A stretch of DNA of 64,000 nucleotides from Bacilli bacterium (lineage in GTDB: Bacteria; Bacillota_I; Bacilli_A; RF39; UBA660): contig JAFRQS010000011.1 in NCBI GenBank assembly GCA_017428495.1, forward strand, positions 1 to 64,000. Direction: 5' to 3'. The position numbers and the translations under genes were made by a program. Shown piece by piece: positions 44,129 through 54,009 of this stretch; position 1 is the first letter of the stretch; every line of letters starts with the position of its first letter. Below the pieces are notes generated by a model. That model did not search any database and was not told the DNA's origin. It was given only the letters and a program-made list of their open reading frames with translations.

Positions 44129-44902
44129 ATGAAAAATGTAAATAATTTGTTAAAAGAATTAGGTATTTCTAAGGTAAAATTAGCAAAATATTTAGGTGTT
44201 TCAAGACAGATGGTTTATAACTATCTAGAAATGGATGATATTAATGAATGGCCAAAAGATAAAAAAACAAAGTTATTTATACTATTTGATGTACAAGATA
44301 TAGATGAAGTAAAGAATATAAAACCAAGTAATGAATATATGGTTAGAGTCGAAAAACTATTATCTGATAGCGAAAAGGAAGAAAATAGTAGGGAAGGGAT
44401 AACTACTGATCTAAAGGGATTAAATAAAAAGAGTCAAAAAGTGTTATTTGATATAGTTACCCTACTCAAAGAAAGATTAAGTGAAGATAGTAGTGAGGAA
44501 ACTTCATATAATACATTTAGATATTTATATAATTTTTTACAAGTTATGGATGATGTTGAAGAATTAAGATACGTGCTTGCATATTTTGCTAAATCAAATG
44601 GTTTTATTAAAACAAATGAATATTCATTTAATGAAGAAAAACAAATCATTTTTGAAGGTATAATGTATCAGGCAATATCATTATTTAATAACGGAGGGTT
44701 CTCTAAGTCAAAAGTAATTGAAACACATAGGAAGTTTGAAGCAGAAATTGAACAACGTAATGAAGAAAAATTGTCTAGAACTCAAGAATTGTATACTGTT
44801 AAATCTCAAGCATTAAAAGAACTTGGATATACTGAAATTAATGAAAAAAATGCTACAGAAGTATTTGAAAGAATAGCTGAAATACAATCAAGGAAAATAT
44901 AA
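44129..44902 (+). CDS. HTH (XRE-like) DNA-binding protein
   Basis: 257 aa. Residues 1-45 form a helix-turn-helix (LLKELGISKVKLAKYLGVSRQMVYNYLE). The rest is helical, without a known ligand domain: a block LKGLNKKSQKVLFDIVTLLKERL similar to linker helices in XRE-type regulators, then YLYNFLQVMDDVEELRYVLAYFAKSNGF and a charged coiled C-terminus. Own promoter and GGAGGG ribosome site. Targets unknown; single gene, followed by a shared terminator. Confidence 0.78.
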   Translation: MKNVNNLLKELGISKVKLAKYLGVSRQMVYNYLEMDDINEWPKDKKTKLFILFDVQDIDEVKNIKPSNEYMVRVEKLLSDSEKEENSREGITTDLKGLNKKSQKVLFDIVTLLKERLSEDSSEETSYNTFRYLYNFLQVMDDVEELRYVLAYFAKSNGFIKTNEYSFNEEKQIIFEGIMYQAISLFNNGGFSKSKVIETHRKFEAEIEQRNEEKLSRTQELYTVKSQALKELGYTEINEKNATEVFERIAEIQSRKI

Positions 44903-44954
44903 AAGCAATTTCGCATAATGTATATTATGTTGACTTCTAATGATGAAATTAAAT

Positions 44955-44981
44955 AAGGATTATGTAATATAATCCTTTTAT
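44955..44981. terminator. Terminator between the HTH gene and the NERD gene
   Basis: AAGGATTAT/ATAATCCTT stem, 5-nt loop, T4 on the plus strand and A-rich left flank; convergent genes on each side. Confidence 0.75.
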
Positions 44982-44987
44982 TATGCT

Positions 44988-45944
44988 CTATTCATTGAGA
45001 ACCTTAATTATTTGTTTACCATGACATTTAATTTTAATTTCGCTTAATATATCTTTTAATTTATTTAAATCCTTTGGTCTATCAGAAATTAGTTTTTTCA
45101 TCTCTTCATCGGTAAATACATAATACGCTGGTATATTAAGTTTTTTTGATCTACTACTTCTAAATGTTCTTAATTTATGTTCTAATAGTTTGATATCTAC
45201 TTTCTCTTTATATTTATCTGCAATATTATTGAAATTATCTGTGTTATCTTCTATAAAACTGTTTGCTAATTCTTCCATGTATGCTTTGCCATTATATAGT
45301 GTCCTATCATAGTTCCTTATATCATTTTCAATATATTCTACTAATTTATCTACACGGATAGTGCTACTCCTCACCTCTTTAGGTGCATATTTAGTATTTA
45401 GTATCGATTTTGAATTTGCTAGTACTACTATTGGTTTATACCATAGTTTATCGAAGTATTTCCCTTGTATTGCTACTCTAAGTTTACTGTTTGCATTAAT
45501 CCATTTTTTCTTTAATATATTTAAATTTTTAATTATTTGAGTATAAGGTGAATATATAGCTTCTGTGTACTTTTTGCCATTATATTCATATTTTCTTATA
45601 AATTGTCCATTATCATCTACAGATATATTTCCAATTAAGTTTTTGCATTCTACCAAATATATAAAACCTTTAGTAATAATAATATAATCAAATTGTGCTT
45701 TTAAATCCTCATATTCAATAGTTATATCATGTAACACATACATGCCTATATTGGCATTTTTAAGCTCATATGCGATTTCTTTTTCACCTTGTAAGCCTAT
45801 TTCTAACATTCTTATATCATAATCTATTTTGTCCTTATAATAAGGATTTTTATTTCGCTCTATTTTAAGATCTTCGATTTGTTTTTCTAGATTACTACTC
45901 TCTTTTAAAAATACTGTATCAGTAAATTTATTAAACAACTCCAT
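44988..45944 (-). CDS. NERD-domain protein with C-terminal HRDC-like domain
   Basis: 318 aa. A helical start, a NERD (nuclease-related) domain at about 50-165 with LQGEKEIAYELKN, FDYIIITKGFIYLVECKNLIG (the Asp...Glu-x-Lys nuclease-like core) and YSPYTQIIKNLNIL, a middle region, and at about 265-318 an HRDC-like helical domain (KLNIPAYYVFTDEEMKKLI). HRDC domains bind nucleic acid in RecQ and RNase D. ATG 45944 is preferred: GTG 45953 lies inside the AGGTGA ribosome site. DNA processing is likely; the substrate is unknown. Confidence 0.82.
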   Translation of the reverse strand: MELFNKFTDTVFLKESSNLEKQIEDLKIERNKNPYYKDKIDYDIRMLEIGLQGEKEIAYELKNANIGMYVLHDITIEYEDLKAQFDYIIITKGFIYLVECKNLIGNISVDDNGQFIRKYEYNGKKYTEAIYSPYTQIIKNLNILKKKWINANSKLRVAIQGKYFDKLWYKPIVVLANSKSILNTKYAPKEVRSSTIRVDKLVEYIENDIRNYDRTLYNGKAYMEELANSFIEDNTDNFNNIADKYKEKVDIKLLEHKLRTFRSSRSKKLNIPAYYVFTDEEMKKLISDRPKDLNKLKDILSEIKIKCHGKQIIKVLNE

Positions 45945-45976
45945 TTTATTCACCTATTTTATTATAACATATTATT

Positions 45977-46639
45977 TTATTTTTTGACTTTTACTTTTGG
46001 TTTATTGTATATATATTCCTCAGTAGTTGGATTATGATCCGTATCAATTAATCTTATTGAACAATTACTTGGTGTTATTTCTTTACTATACCATTCTGGT
46101 GTGTAATGCATAAAATTCATAACAAAAGTTTTAATTGTTATACCATGTGTAACTATAAATAAAGTATCTTCTTTATCTCTATATATAGTCTCGATAAATT
46201 GCCTTGTTCTTAGTGCTACATCATATGGTGATTCACCTTGAGGTAGTCTTGCATAAAATTTCCCATCATTTTTATAATAGTTATCATAGAACGCAAATTC
46301 AACAGGATATTTTTCTCTTATTTCACTTATCTCTTTATCACTAAATAATCCATATCTTTGTTCAATTAATGCAATATCTTCTTTTTGTTTAGATATATTT
46401 AGATGACTATTAATAATTCTTGCAGTTTCCCTAGTTCTTTCATATGGACTTATCCATAATACTGAACTATCTAAATTAATAGTATTATGTGTGCAATAAT
46501 CCTTTAGAAATTCCCCTGCTCTTTCTGCTTCTTTCTTACCTTTATCAGTTAGATATACTTTATGATCTGGTAATTTAATACTAAAATTCTCTTTAGTATT
46601 TTGCATAGATTCCCCATGTCTAATTAAAAATATCTTCAT
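45977..46639 (-). CDS. Histidine phosphatase family protein (phosphoglycerate mutase-like)
   Basis: 220 aa. Phospho-histidine motif LIRHGESMQN (RHG at about 7-9), second Arg in SPYERTRETA, catalytic Glu in QRYGLFSD-type segment and second His in FIVTHGITIKTFV. Many substrates are possible in this family, so no gene name is given. Directly downstream of the DAHP synthase gene (2 bp), likely one transcript. Confidence 0.88.
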   Translation of the reverse strand: MKIFLIRHGESMQNTKENFSIKLPDHKVYLTDKGKKEAERAGEFLKDYCTHNTINLDSSVLWISPYERTRETARIINSHLNISKQKEDIALIEQRYGLFSDKEISEIREKYPVEFAFYDNYYKNDGKFYARLPQGESPYDVALRTRQFIETIYRDKEDTLFIVTHGITIKTFVMNFMHYTPEWYSKEITPSNCSIRLIDTDHNPTTEEYIYNKPKVKVKK

Positions 46640-46641
46640 AA

Positions 46642-47355
46642 CTATCCCCTATTAACAATATCTAGTATTTCTTTTAATTCATCTGGTGTAATTGCTTGTT
46701 CTTTATCAGATAAAGCGTGTTCAATATCATCATGAACTTCAATTATTAAACCATCTGCTCCTGCGGCAATAGCTGCAATTGACATAGGTTTAATCATATA
46801 ATTATTTCCTGCTGCATGAGATGGATCTACAATTATTTTATAATTTGTATGTTTTTTAATATATGGTATTGCTTGTATATCTAAAGTATTTCTAGTTTCT
46901 GTTTCAAATGTTCTAATACCTCTTTCACATAGAATAATATTATTATTTCCATTATTACTTATATATCTACTAGCATTTAACCATTCATTATATGTAGCAG
47001 ATAATCCTCTTTTTAATATAACTGGTTTATTTAATTTTCCCACTTCTTTTAGTAACTCATAATTATACATATTCCTACTTCCAATTTGAATTATATCAAT
47101 TAGATCAGCATATTTATGTACTTGCTCAATAGTTAACAATTCTGTAACAATTTTGATGCCAGTTATTTCTTTTGCTTTAATTAAATATTTAATAGCATCT
47201 TCTCCTAATCCTTGAAAACTATCTGGATTAGTTCTAGCTTTAAAACTTCCACCTCTTAAATATTCTATTCCTATATCTTTTAACTTTTTAGCAATTCTTA
47301 TAATTTGTTCTTCACTTTCAACTGAACAAGGTCCAGCAATAATAATCGGATTCAT
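46642..47355 (-). CDS. aroF: 3-deoxy-7-phosphoheptulonate (DAHP) synthase, short KDO8PS-like type
   Basis: First step of aromatic amino acid synthesis, from PEP and erythrose-4-P. 237 aa TIM barrel of the short type I-beta form: IIAGPCSVESEEQI, FKARTNPDSFQGLG, TELLTIEQV, KRGLSATYNEWL, CERGIRTFE and VDPSHAAGN. ATG 47355 (MNPIIIAGPCS) is chosen over the upstream in-frame ATG at 47382, which lies in the ileS terminator; GGTGATGAT serves as ribosome site. No fused chorismate mutase. Other pathway genes are not in view. Confidence 0.9.
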   Translation of the reverse strand: MNPIIIAGPCSVESEEQIIRIAKKLKDIGIEYLRGGSFKARTNPDSFQGLGEDAIKYLIKAKEITGIKIVTELLTIEQVHKYADLIDIIQIGSRNMYNYELLKEVGKLNKPVILKRGLSATYNEWLNASRYISNNGNNNIILCERGIRTFETETRNTLDIQAIPYIKKHTNYKIIVDPSHAAGNNYMIKPMSIAAIAAGADGLIIEVHDDIEHALSDKEQAITPDELKEILDIVNRG

Positions 47356-47379
47356 ATCATCACCAATCTTATTATAACA

Positions 47380-47408
47380 CAAAAAAAGAACTATTTTTAG
47401 TTCTTTTC
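47380..47408 (-). terminator. ileS terminator
   Basis: Minus-strand AAAAGAACTA/TAGTTCTTTT stem with T7 after it; overlaps the ileS stop. Confidence 0.88.
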
Positions 47409-50400
47409 TAGTTTAATACCTAATTCAATACCATTTATATCATAAGTATTATCAAATTTATCAGCTGTAACTAAACTATCTGCTAATGTTTCTTTTTTAA
47501 TAAATTCAACATAATCTTTTATTGAATTTTCAAACTCTTCATTATTAGAATAATAAATAGTTATTCTATCCATCATCTCATAATCATTAGATTTTCTTAT
47601 TTGTTGAACTTTACTTATAAATTCCCTTACAATACCTTCATCTAATAAATCTTTAGTAAGTGTTGTGTTTAATATAATAAAGTTATTATTTTCATGAGCA
47701 GCATTAAATCCTTCTTTAGAATTAATTCTTACATCTAACATATCATAAGTAACATTAACTTCTTCATCATTAATTTTTAATTTAATAGTACTGCCCTTCT
47801 CTAGCGTATTGATATCAGTATCTGTTAGTTTAGATACAGCACTTGCAAATTCTTTTATATTTTTTCCTAATAATGGTCCACATACTTTGAAATTAGGTTT
47901 TATTTCAAATGATATATATGTATTTAAATCTTTGGTAAATTTAATTTCTTTAACATTTAATTCTTCTTTAATTAAATCAGTTAAATCACCTATTATTCTT
48001 TTGTTTTTAGCATCTAATACAACTTCACTTATTGGCTGTCTAACCTTAATTTTTGCCTCTTCCCTAGCGTTTCTACCTAGAGATATTAAATTTCTTACCA
48101 AATCCATTTTCTTTTCAATAGTTTCATTTATCATTGCCTTATTATATTTAGGGAAATCTTGCAAGTGAACTGATTCATTAGTTAACTTAGTATATATATC
48201 TTCAGATACAAATGGCACTATTGGTGCAATCATCTTGCATAAGCCTGTTAATACTTCATATGTAGTATTATATACAGATTTCTTATTATCATCTAATTCT
48301 GATGCCCAGAATCTTCTTCTTGTTCTTCTAATATACCAATTAGATAAATCTTCAGATATAAAGTCTGTAACACTTCTTACTACTTTAGTTAAATCATATG
48401 AATCATAACTTTCAGTAACATACTTTAATAATTTATTAAATTTAGATAATATCCATTTATCTATCTCTTCTCTATTTTCATATGGGACATTAAATTCTCT
48501 TGGATCCAAATCATCAGTGTTTGCATATAATGCAAAGAAATTATATGTATTTCTCAATGTATTATAAAATTTTGAATATACTTCTTTAATTCCTTCAATA
48601 TCAAATTTAAGTGGCGTCCATACTGGAGAAGCATATGGTAGATACCATCTTACATTATCTGCACCATACTCTTTTATAGTACTAAATGGTTCAACTATAT
48701 TACCCATAGTTTTACTCATTTTTTTACCATCTTTATCTAGTAATAAATCATTTACAAGTACGTTTTTGAATGGGCTCTTTCCAGTTACAAAGGTAGATAT
48801 TACTATTAATGTATAGAACCATCCTCTTGTTTGATCTATTCCTTCACTTATAAAGTCTGCTGGGAACTGACTTTCCCATAATTCTTTATTTTCAAATGGA
48901 TAGTGATATTGACTAAATGGCATAGATCCTGAATCAAACCAACAGTCTATTACACATTCTGTTCTAGTCATTTCTTTACCACATTTTGGACATTTTAGGT
49001 GAACATCATCAACATATGGTCTATGTAAATCTATTGATTCATCAATATCTTCAATTGCTTTTTCTACTAATTCTTTTCTACTACCTATCATTTCCTCATG
49101 TCCACAAGAACATATCCATAGTGGTAGAGGTGTTCCCCAATATCTATTTCTAGATATTGCCCAGTCATTCATATTTTCAAGCCAATTTCCAAATCTTTTT
49201 TCACCAACATAGCTTGGATACCAATTAACTTTTTTATTTTCTTTTATAATTTTATCTTTTAATTTAGTAACTTCTAAATAATAACTTGGCTTAGAATAAT
49301 ATAAAAGTGGTGTTTTACATCTCCAACAATGAGGATAATTATGACTCATTTTTTGTTTCTTAAACAATTTATCATTTTCTTTTAACCATTTAATTACGTC
49401 TAAATCAACATCAAATACTTTAGTGCCCTTCCATGGACCTTCAGTATAGCATCCATCTTCACCTACTGGATTTAAATATGGCAAATTATATTTCTTACCA
49501 ACATTAGCGTCATCTTGACCAAATGCTGGGGCAATATGAACTATACCTGTTCCATCAGCATCAGTTACATATTCATCACAACATACAAAGAATCCTTTTT
49601 TATTAACCTTTAAGAAAGGCATTAATTGCTCATATTCAATGTATTCCAAGTCTTTACCCATAAATGTATTAACTATATTTAAATCTTCTCCTAGAACCTT
49701 ATTTGCAAGACTTTTAGCAACTATAAAATGATATCCTTTAGATTCAACTTCAACATATTCATATTTTGGGTTAACACATAATGCAACATTTGCAATTAAT
49801 GTCCATGGAGTTGTTGTCCATACAAGAAAGTATGCATCTCTATCTTTAAGTTTCATAGGTACAGTTACTGTATCTACATCAATTTCTTTATATCCTTGTG
49901 CAACCTCATGACTAGCTAGTCCAGTACCACATCTTGTACAGAAAGGCAATATTTTAGATCCTTCATAGAATAAACCTTCATCAAAGAATTTCTTTAATAT
50001 CCACCATTCAGTTTCAATATAATTATTATCATATGTAACATATGGATTTTTTGTATCTATAAATTGACCCATTTTATCAGTTAAATCAGTAAATGTTTTC
50101 TCATTTCTTCTTACGGATTCCTTACATTTAGCATTAAACTCTTTTATTCCATATTTTTCAATATCACCTTTATTAGTAAAACCAAGTTCTTTTTCAACTT
50201 GAAGTTCAACAGGAAGTCCATGTGTGTCCCATCCTACTTTTCTTAAAACTCTATATCCTTGCATTGTTTTATACTTACATATAGAATCCTTTAAGAATTT
50301 AGCAACCATATGATGAAGTCCTGGATGTCCATTAGCTGTAGCAGGTCCATCATAGAATACAAAGTTCTTACAACCTTCTCTATTTTCTATAGTTTTATTT

Positions 50401-50483
50401 AAAATATCTTCTTTTTTCCATCTTTCTAATATTTCTTCTTCAACTACATTTACCTTTTCTTTAGATAATTCTTTAAATTTCAT
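47397..50483 (-). CDS. ileS: Isoleucyl-tRNA synthetase, type 2 (eukaryote-like)
   Basis: Charges tRNA-Ile. 1028 aa. Class I HIGH motif variant HPGLHH (53-58) in YDGPATANGHPGLHH; KMSK motif in DGKKMSKTMGN (about 588-592); editing domain with TTPWTLIANVALCV; zinc pair CxxC in WICSCGHEE and CPKCGKEM; WFDSGSMP; C-terminal anticodon domain. The GPATANG-PGLHH wording and length over 1000 aa indicate the type 2 form, which in other bacteria is naturally insensitive to mupirocin. Preceded by a T-box leader and the sepF-divIVA pair, the conserved Bacillota order. Confidence 0.96.
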   Translation of the reverse strand: MKFKELSKEKVNVVEEEILERWKKEDILNKTIENREGCKNFVFYDGPATANGHPGLHHMVAKFLKDSICKYKTMQGYRVLRKVGWDTHGLPVELQVEKELGFTNKGDIEKYGIKEFNAKCKESVRRNEKTFTDLTDKMGQFIDTKNPYVTYDNNYIETEWWILKKFFDEGLFYEGSKILPFCTRCGTGLASHEVAQGYKEIDVDTVTVPMKLKDRDAYFLVWTTTPWTLIANVALCVNPKYEYVEVESKGYHFIVAKSLANKVLGEDLNIVNTFMGKDLEYIEYEQLMPFLKVNKKGFFVCCDEYVTDADGTGIVHIAPAFGQDDANVGKKYNLPYLNPVGEDGCYTEGPWKGTKVFDVDLDVIKWLKENDKLFKKQKMSHNYPHCWRCKTPLLYYSKPSYYLEVTKLKDKIIKENKKVNWYPSYVGEKRFGNWLENMNDWAISRNRYWGTPLPLWICSCGHEEMIGSRKELVEKAIEDIDESIDLHRPYVDDVHLKCPKCGKEMTRTECVIDCWFDSGSMPFSQYHYPFENKELWESQFPADFISEGIDQTRGWFYTLIVISTFVTGKSPFKNVLVNDLLLDKDGKKMSKTMGNIVEPFSTIKEYGADNVRWYLPYASPVWTPLKFDIEGIKEVYSKFYNTLRNTYNFFALYANTDDLDPREFNVPYENREEIDKWILSKFNKLLKYVTESYDSYDLTKVVRSVTDFISEDLSNWYIRRTRRRFWASELDDNKKSVYNTTYEVLTGLCKMIAPIVPFVSEDIYTKLTNESVHLQDFPKYNKAMINETIEKKMDLVRNLISLGRNAREEAKIKVRQPISEVVLDAKNKRIIGDLTDLIKEELNVKEIKFTKDLNTYISFEIKPNFKVCGPLLGKNIKEFASAVSKLTDTDINTLEKGSTIKLKINDEEVNVTYDMLDVRINSKEGFNAAHENNNFIILNTTLTKDLLDEGIVREFISKVQQIRKSNDYEMMDRITIYYSNNEEFENSIKDYVEFIKKETLADSLVTADKFDNTYDINGIELGIKLEKN

Positions 50484-50502
50484 AATATCCTCCTTAAAAT
50501 AT

Positions 50503-50680
50503 AAAAAAATCTATAATCTAAGGGTCCATAAGGACGGTTCCACCTTAGTTCATAGATTCTATGCACTTAAATTATAACGTAATTAACGTTCTTTCCTTAT
50601 CAGAAAGAATTATCAAGAGTGATTTATATACTATTATCTTCCCTACTCACACCAATCTAGGTTCTCTTTAAGCTTCATAA
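50503..50680 (-). promoter_or_regulatory. T-box riboswitch of ileS
   Basis: Minus-strand leader sensing uncharged tRNA-Ile. The T-box motif AAGGTGGAACCG is at 50535-50546. The terminator pairs AATCTAT with ATAGATT, CTAAGG with CCTTAG and GTCC with GGAC, ending in a T7 run (50503-50557). A stem III (CTTTC/GAAAG) lies upstream. Stem I begins near AAGAGA and closes with CTCTT, placing a likely AUC isoleucine specifier at 50621-50623. No strong promoter is seen between divIVA and the leader; it may start within the divIVA end. Confidence 0.92.
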
Positions 50681-50697
50681 TATATCGTCTCTATCAT

Positions 50698-51150
50698 CTA
50701 ATCTAATTCTTCTTTATCTAAATCATCAACTATATCTAATTGTTGATTTAATAAAGTTCTTACTCTACTTTTAAACAAATTAATATTCTTTTTTAAAACT
50801 TGAGCTTGAAATTCAGTTTTCTCAGCACGAATTAATGCATCACTAACAATTCTATTTGCATTTTTCCTTGCTTCATTTATTATAGCATCTCTTTCAGAAT
50901 TTGCAAGCCTTTTTATATATTCTGCATGATCTTGTGCTGTACTTATTGAGGAATTGAGTTCATTTTCAATAGATTTATAATGTTCTAGAGTATATTCTAA
51001 TTCTTTAATCTTATTATCTTTACCAATAATTTCACGTTTTATTTGTTCTTCTTCTTTTAAAATAGACTCTATTCTTCTTATAACGTCATCAATAAATGCA
51101 TTAACTTCATCAACGTTATAGCCATTAAAACTCCTTCTAAATTTTTTCAT
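50698..51150 (-). CDS. divIVA: DivIVA-family cell-pole/septum protein
   Basis: 150 aa. The N-terminal membrane-curvature domain KKFRRSFNGYNVDEVNAFID is followed by long coiled coils (about 40-140) with heptad-like Glu/Lys/Leu pattern. DivIVA recruits partners to curved membranes at division sites and, in spore formers, to poles. Sits between sepF and ileS as in other Bacillota. Ribosome site GAGGTGAG. Confidence 0.93.
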   Translation of the reverse strand: MKKFRRSFNGYNVDEVNAFIDDVIRRIESILKEEEQIKREIIGKDNKIKELEYTLEHYKSIENELNSSISTAQDHAEYIKRLANSERDAIINEARKNANRIVSDALIRAEKTEFQAQVLKKNINLFKSRVRTLLNQQLDIVDDLDKEELD

Positions 51151-51171
51151 AAACTCACCTCAAAAAAGCAA

Positions 51172-51591
51172 TTACCACTCTATATCTATTTCACTATTAT
51201 CATGTACTTTTTCTTTTTTATCATCAGAATCATTAGATATCTTGCCTTGTACATTCATATTATTTGGAGCACATAAAAATATACCTCCACCAATCTTTTG
51301 TAAATCTCCACCAATTGCATATACACAACCACTTAAGAAATCTACAATCCTTTTAGCTTGATCTGTAGTAACTCTTTTTAAATTAACAACAACAGTGTGT
51401 CTATTCTTTAAATGATCTGCAATTTGTTGAGATTCAGAATATGCTCTTGGTTCCAATAATATTAATTTAGAACCCTCTCCAGTAGCACTTTTTAATGCTT
51501 CTTCTGTACTCATTTTATAATATTCATTTTCAACATTTTCATTATTCTTATCTTCTTTATCTGTACCAAGTATATCTTTTATAAAACCCAT
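51172..51591 (-). CDS. sepF: Cell division protein SepF
   Basis: Membrane-binding partner of the FtsZ tail. 139 aa: N-terminal amphipathic helix [11 protein letters not shown], flexible linker, and SepF core (about 45-120: [53 protein letters not shown]). ATG 51591 with AGGAGATGA upstream is preferred over the in-frame ATG at 51630. ylmG and ylmH, which often lie between sepF and divIVA, are missing. Confidence 0.93.
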   Translation of the reverse strand: MGFIKDILGTDKEDKNNENVENEYYKMSTEEALKSATGEGSKLILLEPRAYSESQQIADHLKNRHTVVVNLKRVTTDQAKRIVDFLSGCVYAIGGDLQKIGGGIFLCAPNNMNVQGKISNDSDDKKEKVHDNSEIDIEW

Positions 51592-51667
51592 ATTATCATC
51601 TCCTATTATTATACGTATATATAATAACACAAATAATAAAAATATTAAAGAAAATTTAAATATTTAT

Positions 51668-53947
51668 TTAGACTTTTTTCTTACTTTTTACTTTTCCTTC
51701 ATTCTTTTTCTTTTCAAGTTCAATTCTTTCAATTATTTGATTACACAATTTTTGAGCATATTTAAATGTTAACTTAGAATCTGCTTTATAAGTTTCATTT
51801 TTAACTCTCATATTTTTTAATGTAGTGTAGTATTGTACACTATCTAATTTTATTTCTCCTACATCCAAGCCATTTTCTTCCAATATTATAGATTCAAGAT
51901 GCTCCGGCATTACTCTAACATCAACATCGACCCTTATATCAGCATATGGCCAATCTAGTATTGTCCTTTTATTTCTAAAATTTTGCGTTCTACATATTAA
52001 TGCACCATATAATAAATTTGCAAGTTGCTCAGGATTTCTTAATATTCTAGAATTACTATAGTCCTTAAATCTTAATTTTTTGATATTCGAGTAATCAATG
52101 CTACCTAATTTACATTCTTCTAATGATGAAGGTATATCAAGTGTTTCTAATATAGTATGTATTTGTTTATAGCGTCCAATTTTTATTATACCATCATTTA
52201 AAACTATACTTCTTGCATGTTCAAGCGTATTAGAATTAAATTTCCTTAATGATTTTGGCATTATTACTACTTTATCTATTGACTCATTAACAACTCTTTT
52301 AGAATAATCACTATAATCATATGGTTCATAGTATACATCTATTTCTTTTATACCTTCTGGTAAGAAATATACATCTTTAAATTCCACTCCATCAGGTATT
52401 CTACTATATATTTTTTTATCTTTTGTGAACACTTCATAGTCTAACATAAAGAAATATGGATTGATTTCTTTTCTAATAGCATTATATATTTCTTTTAAAC
52501 ATTTATAGTAGCTTGGTACATCTTCATCACTCATTACTTCAAGTACTGTAGAAAGTGGTACTATATCATCAAATACAAATTGACCTAATCCTTTAATTCT
52601 TTTTAATTCATCAAAGCAAGCATTATTTGGAAGAGATTGTATATTAATTTTTCTATTCATTAATCTAATAAACTTATGTTCACTGTCAAGAGATAGTAAT
52701 AATCTTAATGCCTCAATACTAAAATGGTAATTTGGTTCTCCATAAAATTCAAATCTAGTACTATCATCTTTAAAAAAGTTAGATAATAATTTCGATAATT
52801 TGTTTAAAATAGCAAACTTTTTATCTTCATTACCTGTCATATTATAGAATATATTTCTTAAAATACCCTTTGAAGCACTTAATATTTCACCCTTCTTATG
52901 ATATATAATATCAGCATATACTTTTCTTTCTATTTCATTTGAATGCATAAATAGAGCTTCTTCTAATTGCCAATCACTATAATTATCTGCTATATCGAAT
53001 GTAAGTATTTTAAATTTAGCACTATAAAATTCATACCAATGCTCATATTTTAAAATATTTTTTCCAAATAAATAGTAAGCCATAAACCTATCTTCTAATT
53101 GTTCAAGTTGTTTTAATAATAAATTTTTTATTGGAATAGTTTCACTATAGTTTAGATCTGGAGTACATCCTATACTTTGAGCATTCCAAGTTAAATCTGT
53201 TATACATATATCTGGTTTATTAATATATAATTCTTTTTCCATTTCTGTTTCTAGTATTGCGATTATAGACATTTGTTTATATATATTATTATCAGTTAAT
53301 TCTTCATCAGTAAATAGATCATTTGGTTTTATAACATATGATGCATATTTAAGTGTTTTATCTCTTCTTCCTTCAATTGCTTTAGGGCTTACTCTATTAT
53401 CACTTATAGAAATATGCGTTAGATATGAATCAATTTCATTTCTTATAGATGTTTTTTGAGATATTAGAATTTGTAACGTTACTTTTAAATTATCAATTTC
53501 TGATTTTAAAGTACTTCTATTTAAATGGGGTACTCTTCTACCTTTTTCAAGTTCAGAAAGAGCAATCAATCTTTCTATAACTTCATCTTCTATTTTAACT
53601 ATTTCATCTAAATATATTTTTAATTTAGATATCATAATTTTATTATCTAAGAGTGTTTGATTCTCAATATCATAAAAATTATCTCTCATTACTAATCTAA
53701 GAATAAGATCAATATACATTTTATTACTTTCTACTAAATCATCACATGATATATCTTTAGTAGTTAATCTTCTCTTTTGTGACAATATTTTTAGATATTC
53801 TTCTTTGTATTTATCAATTAAATCTAATTTAGTTTGTTCATTAATATAGTATTCTCTTCCAGGTATTTGTATTAAATCAGCTATATTTATGATATCTACT
53901 TTTGTTTCATTAAAAAACCACTTTTTAAATTTATCAAGTAACCTCAT
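51668..53947 (-). CDS. Large cytosolic LRR-type paralog 1 (unknown function)
   Basis: 759 aa, no signal peptide or membrane segment. Starts MRLLDKFKKWFFNETKVDII (a basic amphipathic stretch shared by the next two genes). A helical middle (35-440) has no recognised domain. The C-terminal third (about 505-680) is BspA/LRR_5-like: FLPEGIKEID, VIMPKSLRKF, SIVLNDGIIKIG, LDIPSSLEECKLGSIDYSNIKKLRF. It ends in a Lys-rich tail. Preceded by repeat module 53940-54009, which holds its promoter and ribosome site (GAGGGGA). Residues about 35-245 are almost identical to paralog 2. Confidence 0.75.
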   Translation of the reverse strand: MRLLDKFKKWFFNETKVDIINIADLIQIPGREYYINEQTKLDLIDKYKEEYLKILSQKRRLTTKDISCDDLVESNKMYIDLILRLVMRDNFYDIENQTLLDNKIMISKLKIYLDEIVKIEDEVIERLIALSELEKGRRVPHLNRSTLKSEIDNLKVTLQILISQKTSIRNEIDSYLTHISISDNRVSPKAIEGRRDKTLKYASYVIKPNDLFTDEELTDNNIYKQMSIIAILETEMEKELYINKPDICITDLTWNAQSIGCTPDLNYSETIPIKNLLLKQLEQLEDRFMAYYLFGKNILKYEHWYEFYSAKFKILTFDIADNYSDWQLEEALFMHSNEIERKVYADIIYHKKGEILSASKGILRNIFYNMTGNEDKKFAILNKLSKLLSNFFKDDSTRFEFYGEPNYHFSIEALRLLLSLDSEHKFIRLMNRKINIQSLPNNACFDELKRIKGLGQFVFDDIVPLSTVLEVMSDEDVPSYYKCLKEIYNAIRKEINPYFFMLDYEVFTKDKKIYSRIPDGVEFKDVYFLPEGIKEIDVYYEPYDYSDYSKRVVNESIDKVVIMPKSLRKFNSNTLEHARSIVLNDGIIKIGRYKQIHTILETLDIPSSLEECKLGSIDYSNIKKLRFKDYSNSRILRNPEQLANLLYGALICRTQNFRNKRTILDWPYADIRVDVDVRVMPEHLESIILEENGLDVGEIKLDSVQYYTTLKNMRVKNETYKADSKLTFKYAQKLCNQIIERIELEKKKNEGKVKSKKKV

Positions 53948-54009
53948 AAAATCCCCTCAATTTAGGCTTTATAATAACAAAAAAAGTAATGTAAGTCAAT
54001 TACATTACT
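53940..54009 (-). repeat. Terminator/promoter module, copy 1
   Basis: About 70 bp repeated at three sites. On the minus strand: hairpin AGTAATGTAA-TTGAC-TTACATTACT (53985-54009) followed by T7, ending paralog 2; -35 TTGACT (53994-53999) in the loop, 17-bp spacer, -10 TATTAT (53971-53976), then GAGGGGATTTT and the ATG of paralog 1. Confidence 0.85.
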
